A stretch of 5,206 bases of DNA from assembly GCA_963169595.1 (NCBI GenBank), contig CAUJFM010000221.1:1-5206 (forward strand), given 5' to 3'. Positions 1 through 5,206 of the stretch are shown here, one piece after another. Within the stretch, counting starts at the first letter, position 1; each line of letters begins with the position of its first letter. The translations under genes were made by a program, and so were the position numbers. This DNA is from Bacteroidota bacterium (GTDB lineage: Bacteria > Bacteroidota > Bacteroidia > Flavobacteriales_F > PHOS-HE28). Under the pieces are notes generated by a model. That model did not search any database. It was not told the origin of the DNA and was given only the letters and a program-made list of their open reading frames with translations.

Positions 1-1242
1 GAGCTTCTGCCGGATGTAGAGAGCGCCTGCGGCCGGATCGGCCTGCACCAAGGCCATCAGTGACGGGCAGGGTGCGCTGTACAGCAGGCCGATAACCCCG
101 GCGGTGAGCGGGCTGGCGAAGCTGGTGCCGCTCGTGCTTCCGTAGCCGCCGCCGATGCTGGTGGTGCGCACGTTCTCACCCGGCGCGCCCACATCGATGG
201 TGGTGGCGCCATATGCGCTGAAGGTGCGGTTGTCCACGTTGTTGGTGGCGGTGACGCTGATCAGGTAGTCGCTGGAGCAGGCCGTGGGCAGGTCGCCCAC
301 CACATCCACGTTCACGTTGTTGTTGGCGGTGGCCCCGCAACTGAGCACACCGGCGGTGCCCAGCGTATCGTACATCGCACACCACAGTGGCGAATCGGCC
401 GGGTCGCCACCATCGATGCCCCAGCTGGCGTTCGTGGCCACCACGAAGGCGCCCTTCCCTCCGCCGGTCGTGTTGTAGAGCCTGCGCATCACCAGGGGAT
501 AGGTGTAGGCCGCCAGCACATCGCTCTCGGCGGCACTGGCATAGTCCACCACCATCATCTTCACCGCCCAGTTGGCGCCCGATACTCCGGTGCCATTGTT
601 CCCCGTGGCTCCGATCATGCCGGCCACCTGGGTGCCGTGGCTTCCGCCGTACACCACATCGTTGTTGCCGCCCGGGTTCCAGCCCCGTCGGTCGTCCACG
701 TAACCGTTCTGGTCATCGTCGATGCCATTGCCGGCCACCTCACCGGTGTTGAACCAGCCATTGGCGATCAGGTCCGGGTGGGGCAGGTCGCTGTTCTCGA
801 TGATGCACACCACGATGCTGTCACCCGCAGCCGTGACACCGCCCGTGCTGATGTCCCACGCGGTCTCACTGCCGATGTTCTGGTGATGCCACTGCTGGCC
901 GTACTGCGCATCGTTGGGCACCGCCCGCTCGCGCACCACATGGTTGTTCTGCGCCAGTTGCACGCTGGGGTGGCGGGACACGGCACGCAGCATCACGTCC
1001 TGCGGCACCGTTCCGGGTTGGAAGCGCAGCAGCCAGGCACGCATGGGGGCGCTCACCTCGCGCACCACGGAGAAGCCCGTGGTCGCGCCATCCACCTGTC
1101 CCAGTTCCCGGGCCACCCGTTGTGGGTCCTCGCCGGGCTTCATCATCACGAGCAGATCACCGGGGATGTAGGCCGGACCCTGACCCATCACGGTCAGGGT
1201 CTGCATCAAGGTCAGTGCGACGACAGGGAACAGGTTCCTCAT
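1..1242 (-). CDS. Secreted S8 family (subtilisin-like) serine peptidase, C-terminus cut by window edge
   Basis: The first 414 residues of an exported subtilase-fold endopeptidase are visible; the gene continues past position 1. The start ATG (1242-1240) is followed by Arg2 and a hydrophobic stretch at about residues 4-19, which looks like a Sec signal peptide with cleavage near residues 20-22. Residues about 23-105 look like a propeptide (YIPGDLLVMMKPG at 25-37). The catalytic domain begins near 110 with the NDAQYGQQWHHQNIG entry motif. The His box is SHGTQVAG with His202, and the Ser box is SGTSFASP with Ser374. The Asp box (IVVCIIENSDLPHPDL, 143-158) is abnormal: Glu149 stands where Asp is expected, and the spacing to HPDL is one residue short. 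An Asp-rich GIDDDQNGYVDD loop (173-184) suggests calcium binding and is common in Bacteroidota subtilases. No clear AAGN oxyanion motif is seen; SCGATANNN (301-309) occupies that region. Related proteins often carry a C-terminal type IX secretion domain, which would lie outside the window. The fold assignment is secure; activity and substrate are not known. Confidence 0.9.
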   Translation of the reverse strand, partial: MRNLFPVVALTLMQTLTVMGQGPAYIPGDLLVMMKPGEDPQRVARELGQVDGATTGFSVVREVSAPMRAWLLRFQPGTVPQDVMLRAVSRHPSVQLAQNNHVVRERAVPNDAQYGQQWHHQNIGSETAWDISTGGVTAAGDSIVVCIIENSDLPHPDLIANGWFNTGEVAGNGIDDDQNGYVDDRRGWNPGGNNDVVYGGSHGTQVAGMIGATGNNGTGVSGANWAVKMMVVDYASAAESDVLAAYTYPLVMRRLYNTTGGGKGAFVVATNASWGIDGGDPADSPLWCAMYDTLGTAGVLSCGATANNNVNVDVVGDLPTACSSDYLISVTATNNVDNRTFSAYGATTIDVGAPGENVRTTSIGGGYGSTSGTSFASPLTAGVIGLLYSAPCPSLMALVQADPAAGALYIRQKL

Positions 1243-1260
1243 GGGCTTGCGGGTTACATT

Positions 1261-1268
1261 CAAATCTA
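1261..1268 (-). promoter_or_regulatory. Bacteroidota-type -7 box (TAGATTTG) for the S8 peptidase
   Basis: Read on the minus strand, TAGATTTG matches the Bacteroidota sigma -7 consensus TAnnTTTG exactly. It ends 18 bases before the peptidase ATG, which would give a 5' untranslated leader of only about a dozen bases. No convincing TTTG -33 box is found at the usual distance upstream; that segment is instead occupied by an inverted repeat. No Shine-Dalgarno sequence is seen, which is usual for this phylum. The call rests on the consensus match and position only. Confidence 0.5.
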
Positions 1269-1277
1269 CACGATGGA

Positions 1278-1311
1278 CGTCCGGGACCCGGTGATCCGTT
1301 GTCACCGGACG
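1278..1311. repeat. Two overlapping, mutually exclusive inverted repeats between murF-alr and the peptidase gene
   Basis: CCGGTGA (1288-1294) and TCACCGG (1302-1308) form a perfect 7-base inverted repeat around a 7-base spacer. A second perfect pair, CGTCCGG (1278-1284) and CCGGACG (1305-1311), shares the CCGG at 1305-1308, so the two stems cannot form together. No T-run follows on either strand, so this is not a classical intrinsic terminator. It could shape the 3' end of the murF-alr transcript, or be an operator over the expected -33 region of the peptidase promoter. The repeats are seen directly; their function is inferred. Confidence 0.45.
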
Positions 1312-1350
1312 GCAAGGAAAACAGGTGGAACTTGGAAGGCTGGCCGGTCG

Positions 1351-3813
1351 TCAACCGTGCACATGCACCCGTTTCACACGGGGTGCGATGCTGGTGAGCA
1401 CCTCGTAAGGGATGGTGCCCAGGTCCCGGGCGACCTCCGACACCGGGTGCTCCGCATCGAACAAGTAGGCCAGATCGCCTTCGCGGCAGGGGATGTCGGT
1501 GACATCGGCCATGCACATGTCCATGCAGATGCTGCCCACCAAGGGCGCCCCCTTTCCATGCAACCACAGGCGGCCCACACCGTTGCCCAAGCGCCGGGAG
1601 AGGCCGTCGGCATAGCCCAGTGGCAGCGTGGCGATTATGCTGGGGCGTTGGGCCACCCAGCGACGGTTGTAGCCCACGCTGTCACCAGCGGGGATGTGAC
1701 GCAATTGGGCAATGGGCGTACGGAGACTGGCGGCCGGTCGCAGGAGGGCGGTCTCGGCCGCGTCGGCACCAATGCCATGGAGGCCGATCCCCAGGCGGAG
1801 GAGGTCGAACCGGGCCTCGGGAAAGCGACGCACGGCGGCGCTGTTCGCCAGGTGGCGGAGCGGGGCATGGCCGAGCACATCCTGCACCGCATCGGCCATG
1901 TGCCGGAAGTCGGCGATCTGCCGCAGTGTGAAGGCGTCGTGGGCGGGATCCTCACTGGCGACCAGGTGCGAGAGGATGGAGGCCACACGCAGGTGGGGAT
2001 GTTCGCGGAGCAGTTGGAGCAGGCGGGGCAGGTCCGAGGCCATGAAGCCCAGCCGGTGCATGCCGGTATCCAGCTTCAGGTGAACGGGTGGCCCTCCGGG
2101 ATGCAGGCGGGCATGTTCGGCGGCATCGCGCAACGAGCGTTCGTCGTACACCTCGGGTTCCAGTCGGTAGCGGTCCAGCACCTCGTGCGGCACCGGCTCC
2201 GGGTTCATCACCAGGATGGGCAGGTGGATGCCCTGTTGCCGCAGCGCGATGCCCTCGTCGGCATAGGCCACACCGAGGTAGTGCACCTGCTCATGCGCGA
2301 ACAGGCGGGCCAGTTCCACGGCGCCGCTGCCATAGCCGAAGGCCTTCACCATGGCCATGGTGCGGACCTTGGGCCCCAGTTGTGCCCGGTACACGTTCAG
2401 GTTGTGCCGGATGGCCTCGAGGTCGATCTCCAGCACCGTGCCATGCACCTGCCGCTGCCAGCGTTGCACCACACGCTCCATGGCGAAGGTGCGGGCCCCC
2501 TTCACCAGCACGGCATGACCGGCCAGTGAGGCCAGGTCGATGTGCGCCAGCAGGTCCGCGGCATCAGTGAAGTGCCGGGTGCGGTCCTCGATGAGCGCTC
2601 CGTGCGCCCGCAGCTCGGGACCAACGGCCAGCACCTGGTCCACGCCGGCCTGCCGCAGGCGCTCGGCCATGCGCGTGTAGAGCGGCGAGCGCGCCTCGCT
2701 TCCCCCGACCACATCGGTGATCACCACGGCCTTGGGCCTGCCACGTCCCACCACGGCGAGGTGTTCCAGCGCCACGGTAAGCGAGGCCAGGTCGTTGCTG
2801 TAGGCATCGTTGATCAGGGTGATGCCCTGCTCGCCCTCCAGCACTTCCAGGCGCATGGCCACGGGCTGCAGCTGGGGCATGCGTGCCGCGATCCACTCCG
2901 GTGTACGGCCCAGGTGGAGCAGCAGGGTCACGCAGTGCAGGGCGTTCTCGATGGAGGCGTGATCGCTGAAGGGGATGGTGAAGGTGAACTCCACGCGGTC
3001 GTTGATCACGGTGATCCGCGTACCCTCGGGAACGGGTTCCTCGCGCACCACATGCAGCCAGGCCGACCGCTCCCGGCTCCAGCCGAGCAATTGCACGCGC
3101 TGGTCGAGCTGGCTCCGGTCCAGGGCATCGGCCACCGCGGCATGGTCCGCGCAGTAGACCAAGGCCTCACAACCGCTGAACAGGCGGGCCTTTTCCAAGG
3201 CCTTGGCCACATCGCTGGGGAAGTTCTCGCCGTGTGCCGGTCCGATGTTGGTGAACACCCCGATGGTGGGCCGGATCACGCTGCGCAACCGCTCCATCTC
3301 GCCGGGAAGGCTGATGCCCGCTTCGAAGAGGGCGAGGGTGTGTTCGGCACGCAGTTCCCACACGCTGAGGGGCACGCCCACCTGCGAGTTCCAGCTGCCC
3401 GGACTGCGTACGATGTGCTCCTCGCCGCGCAGCAGCTGGAAGAGCCACTCCTTCACCACCGTTTTGCCGTTGCTGCCGGTGATGCCCACCACAGGCAGGT
3501 CGAAGTGGGCGCGATGCCAGCCGGACAGGCGTTGCAGTGCGTCCAGGGTGTCGTGCACCTGGAGCGTGAGCGGCACTTCCGCATCGGGCGCACTGACCAG
3601 GGCGCACTGCAATCCGCGGTCCACCAGGGCGGGCAGGTAGCGGTGACCATCGTGCCGCTCGCCGCGCAGGGCGATGAAGAGCGCACCTTCCTCGGGCAGG
3701 GGCTTGCGCGAATCGATCACCAGGTGTTCGATCAGCGGATCGAAGCCGTCGCCGCGCACGGTGGTGCCCAGGGCCCGTGCGATGGCGGAGAGCCGGTGGC
3801 CATGGCCCTTCAT
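1351..3813 (-). CDS. murF-alr: Bifunctional UDP-MurNAc-tripeptide:D-Ala-D-Ala ligase / alanine racemase (MurF-Alr fusion)
   Basis: This cytoplasmic 820-residue enzyme supplies D-Ala by PLP-dependent racemisation and ligates D-Ala-D-Ala to the UDP-MurNAc-tripeptide using ATP. The MurF half (about 1-455) has DSR at 34-36, the ATP loop GITGSNGKT at 110-118, the substrate segment SPGSWNSQVGVPLS at 137-150, NIGPAH at 189-194, Lys208 near the expected carbamylated lysine, INDAYSND at 334-341 and VKGAR at 437-441. The Alr half starts at about 459 (TVLEIDLEAIRHNL). It shows the PLP lysine Lys490 in MVKAFGYGSG, HLKLDTGMHRLGF at 578-590, ANSAA at 656-660, the catalytic tyrosine Tyr715 in DSVGYNRRW, LPLGYADG at 730-737 and CMDMCMADVT at 763-772. 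The halves join with almost no linker. KAFGYGSG in place of the free-standing enzyme's KANAYGHG is, from memory, typical of Bacteroidota fusions. The start was chosen at 3813 because it overlaps the tdk stop as ATGA and the N-terminus matches the Mur ligase domain; the open frame upstream to 3966 only reads through tdk. All key residues look intact. Confidence 0.96.
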   Translation of the reverse strand: MKGHGHRLSAIARALGTTVRGDGFDPLIEHLVIDSRKPLPEEGALFIALRGERHDGHRYLPALVDRGLQCALVSAPDAEVPLTLQVHDTLDALQRLSGWHRAHFDLPVVGITGSNGKTVVKEWLFQLLRGEEHIVRSPGSWNSQVGVPLSVWELRAEHTLALFEAGISLPGEMERLRSVIRPTIGVFTNIGPAHGENFPSDVAKALEKARLFSGCEALVYCADHAAVADALDRSQLDQRVQLLGWSRERSAWLHVVREEPVPEGTRITVINDRVEFTFTIPFSDHASIENALHCVTLLLHLGRTPEWIAARMPQLQPVAMRLEVLEGEQGITLINDAYSNDLASLTVALEHLAVVGRGRPKAVVITDVVGGSEARSPLYTRMAERLRQAGVDQVLAVGPELRAHGALIEDRTRHFTDAADLLAHIDLASLAGHAVLVKGARTFAMERVVQRWQRQVHGTVLEIDLEAIRHNLNVYRAQLGPKVRTMAMVKAFGYGSGAVELARLFAHEQVHYLGVAYADEGIALRQQGIHLPILVMNPEPVPHEVLDRYRLEPEVYDERSLRDAAEHARLHPGGPPVHLKLDTGMHRLGFMASDLPRLLQLLREHPHLRVASILSHLVASEDPAHDAFTLRQIADFRHMADAVQDVLGHAPLRHLANSAAVRRFPEARFDLLRLGIGLHGIGADAAETALLRPAASLRTPIAQLRHIPAGDSVGYNRRWVAQRPSIIATLPLGYADGLSRRLGNGVGRLWLHGKGAPLVGSICMDMCMADVTDIPCREGDLAYLFDAEHPVSEVARDLGTIPYEVLTSIAPRVKRVHVHG

Positions 3814-4421
3814 GGCCGTTGGGCTTTGTCGGTCGCCGCCGGTGCACCTTGGCGCTGTGCCAGGAAGCAGGCGCGGCACAGCGGCTCGTAGCTGTCGGTC
3901 TCCCCCAGCAGGATGAGGTCCTGACTGGTGGCCTTGCGGTGGCTGAAGTTGGCGAGCTCGCCGCACTGCATGCAGATGGCGTGCACCTTGGTCACGTACT
4001 CGGCCATGGCCATCAGCCGCGGCATGGGCCCGAAGGGACGGCCCTGGTAATCCATGTCGAGGCCGGCGGCGATCACGCGGATGCCCTGTGCGGCCAGTTC
4101 AGCGCACACCTCGGGCAGGCCGTCGTCGAAGAACTGGGCCTCATCAATGCCCACCACCTCGATGTTGCCGGTGAGGAGGAGCAGGTTGCTGCTGTTCGGT
4201 ACCGGGGTGCTGCGGATGCTGGTGGCATCGTGGCTCACCACTTCGGTCTCGTCGTAGCGGATGTCCACGCTGGGCTTGAAGATCTCCACCTGCTGGCGGG
4301 CGAACTCGGCACGCCGAAGCCGCCGGATCAGCTCCTCGGTCTTGCCGGAGAACATGCTCCCGCAGATCACTTCGATCCAGCCCTTCTTGTGGGCCCGGGT
4401 GCCGGTGTGCTCCAGGAACAT
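3810..4421 (-). CDS. tdk: Thymidine kinase, type II (TK1-like, zinc-binding)
   Basis: This 203-residue cytoplasmic enzyme phosphorylates thymidine to dTMP with ATP in the pyrimidine salvage pathway. The ATP-binding P-loop is CGSMFSGKTEEL (20-31). DEAQFF (93-98) supplies the Mg-coordinating Asp93 and the probable catalytic base Glu94. GLDMDYQGRPFGPMP (120-134) is the family's substrate-side segment. Four structural zinc cysteines are present as CMQC (150-153) and CRAC (182-185), the latter inside SYEPLCRACF. The length fits the family. The frame is open up to 4742, but the ATG at 4421 is the only one placed just ahead of the conserved GWIEVICGSMFSGKT stretch, and residues upstream of it do not resemble the family. 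A short tail rich in Ala and Gln follows the zinc motif. The stop overlaps the murF-alr start by four bases (ATGA), which points to translational coupling within an operon. Confidence 0.97.
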   Translation of the reverse strand: MFLEHTGTRAHKKGWIEVICGSMFSGKTEELIRRLRRAEFARQQVEIFKPSVDIRYDETEVVSHDATSIRSTPVPNSSNLLLLTGNIEVVGIDEAQFFDDGLPEVCAELAAQGIRVIAAGLDMDYQGRPFGPMPRLMAMAEYVTKVHAICMQCGELANFSHRKATSQDLILLGETDSYEPLCRACFLAQRQGAPAATDKAQRP

Positions 4422-4516
4422 GCGATCGTGGGAAACCCTGCGCGGGGCGCGGCTTGTGGGCGATGCGAAAATAGGGAACTTCGCGTTGGACCTTGGAGAA
4501 CCCACATTCACCACGC
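4422..4516. promoter_or_regulatory. Divergent intergenic region between tdk and the plus-strand hypothetical gene
   Basis: These 95 bases must hold the start signals for tdk (leftward) and probably also for the rightward gene. On the minus strand, TATTTTCG at 4473-4466 differs at one position from the Bacteroidota -7 consensus TAnnTTTG and lies 44 bases before the tdk ATG; no clear -33 partner is seen. A short inverted repeat, GCGAA (4465-4469) with TTCGC (4480-4484), flanks this box and could be an operator or chance. On the plus strand I see no good -7 box. GGAG at 4495-4498 lies 18 bases from the start, too far for a normal ribosome binding site. Confidence 0.4.
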
Positions 4517-5206
4517 ATGCCCACCGACAAGGCCTTCCGCACGATGAACGATCTGGTGAACGCTCTGGCCAAGGCGGAGACCGCGCTGGCCAATGGTGCG
4601 CTTGACCTGGGTGGGCTGGAAACGGCGTGTGCCGATGCCCGTGAGCTCTATGAACGACTGGTGATCCTGCGGCACAAGGCGCGTGAGGCGGCCGTGCAGA
4701 CCGCTCACATCCCCCCGCACCGCCCGGAGGTCGCGGCACCACCGGACCATACCGCCGTGGCCACCCCGCCGATCACCCCGCCCGCAGCGCCGGTCGCCGA
4801 GCCCGCGCCCATGCGCCTGGATACGCGGCCGCCGGAAGGAGCACCCCGCCAGGTGTCGCTGATCGAGGCCATTGAGGCCAGCGAGAAGCTGCCGGAGGTG
4901 ACCACCGCCCTGCAGGAGGCGGCCCAGGCCCGTGAACCGCAGCAGGCGGCTTCCATATCCCCCGCGCAGGCTCCCTCCTCCCTGGCAGAGAAGCTGGAGA
5001 AGGCCTCCATTCCCGACCTGGCCAAGGCCATCAGCCTCAGCCACAAGTTCTGGTTCGTGGCGGAGCTCTTCAATGGTGACCGCATCACTTACGACAAGGC
5101 CATTGACCGGCTCAATGCCATGGGTGGACTGGCCGAGGCCGAGGCCTTCATCCAGGCCGAGGTGCTCGCCAAGCTCAACAAGCCCGCCGACCCCGAGGCC
5201 CTGGCC
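4517..5206 (+). CDS. Hypothetical protein with helical ends and a Pro/Ala-rich linker, cut by window edge
   Basis: The first 230 residues are in the window with no stop reached. Residues 1-62 are helical and charged, including DARELYERLVILRHKA (40-55), wording I associate with a conserved but uncharacterised Bacteroidota family. Residues about 63-112 are rich in Pro and Ala and look disordered. Residues about 113-162 are Ala/Glu/Gln-rich and probably helical or flexible. Residues 163-220 form a second conserved-looking helical block containing AISLSHKFWFVAELFNGD (171-188) and YDKAIDRLNAM (192-202). There is no signal peptide or membrane segment, so it is probably cytoplasmic. The start at 4517 is the first ATG after the intergenic gap; an alternative is Met10 at 4544. 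GC-rich third positions and the absence of stops over 690 bases support real coding. The function is unknown. The divergent arrangement with tdk suggests no functional link. Confidence 0.8.
   Translation, partial: MPTDKAFRTMNDLVNALAKAETALANGALDLGGLETACADARELYERLVILRHKAREAAVQTAHIPPHRPEVAAPPDHTAVATPPITPPAAPVAEPAPMRLDTRPPEGAPRQVSLIEAIEASEKLPEVTTALQEAAQAREPQQAASISPAQAPSSLAEKLEKASIPDLAKAISLSHKFWFVAELFNGDRITYDKAIDRLNAMGGLAEAEAFIQAEVLAKLNKPADPEALA

Noticed and set aside
1288..1308. CRP/FNR-type operator
   Set aside because: GTGA and TCAC half-sites are present, but the spacer is 7 bases instead of the 6 of the CRP consensus TGTGA-N6-TCACA, and the outer bases differ.
1278..1311. Intrinsic terminator after murF-alr
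   Set aside because: The stems are convincing, but neither strand has a T-run after them, so they are reported only as inverted repeats.
637..2529. A 630-codon plus-strand open frame opposite the peptidase and murF-alr genes
   Set aside because: It is codon-aligned with the minus-strand genes, so it stays open only because those GC-rich genes rarely use TTA, CTA or TCA. It runs across two genes and the intergenic gap, its His/Gly/Ala-rich product has no recognisable domain, and the minus strand has unmistakable enzyme motifs.
2542..3891. A 449-codon plus-strand open frame opposite murF-alr
   Set aside because: It lies in the same codon-aligned antisense frame as the one above, separated from it by a stop opposite the TCA codon for Ser429 of the fusion. 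It has no recognisable family, and its composition is typical of an antisense shadow.
3814..3966. A longer N-terminus for the MurF-Alr fusion starting at 3966
   Set aside because: The extra 51 residues read out of frame through tdk, resemble no Mur ligase sequence, and would break the compact ATGA arrangement.
3777..4547. A 256-codon plus-strand open frame opposite tdk
   Set aside because: It is antisense to a complete thymidine kinase with all motifs and crosses the divergent intergenic region. No independent evidence supports it.
1..5206. Mobile element, CRISPR array, tRNA/rRNA or defence system
   Set aside because: I saw no transposase or integrase wording, no regularly spaced repeats, no RNA gene signature and no effector domains; the content is core metabolism plus one secreted protease.

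Overview
The window is GC-rich, gene-dense chromosomal DNA. It most likely comes from an uncultured member of the Bacteroidota, close to high-GC Flavobacteriales. Three signs support this. MurF and alanine racemase are fused in one polypeptide, a hallmark of that phylum. The fusion sits directly behind a thymidine kinase with Bacteroidota-like N-terminal wording. A TAnnTTTG-type -7 promoter box lies just ahead of the subtilase gene. This placement is by recognition of protein wording, not by a database search.

Layout. Positions 1-1242 (minus strand) hold the N-terminal 414 residues of a secreted S8 subtilisin-like peptidase; its C-terminus lies off the left edge. Positions 1243-1350 are a 108-base gap holding a promoter-like box and two mutually exclusive inverted repeats. 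Positions 1351-3813 (minus) encode the 820-residue MurF-Alr fusion. Positions 3810-4421 (minus) encode thymidine kinase, whose stop codon overlaps the fusion's start as ATGA, so the two form a tight translationally coupled unit transcribed right to left. Positions 4422-4516 are a 95-base divergent intergenic region. From 4517 to the right edge (plus) runs the first 230 residues of a hypothetical protein: two helical conserved-looking ends joined by a Pro/Ala-rich linker.

How the genes work together. The Alr half makes D-Ala, and the MurF half adds D-Ala-D-Ala to the UDP-MurNAc-tripeptide, so one polypeptide carries two steps of peptidoglycan precursor synthesis. Thymidine kinase salvages thymidine to dTMP; its coupling to the fusion is co-expression of housekeeping genes rather than a shared pathway. 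The peptidase appears to be a separate transcription unit for an exported protein. I see no RNA gene, mobile element, CRISPR array or defence system. The window is largely ordinary core genome. The points most worth checking are the non-canonical catalytic Asp box of the peptidase, the palindrome over its presumed promoter, and the uncharacterised plus-strand protein.
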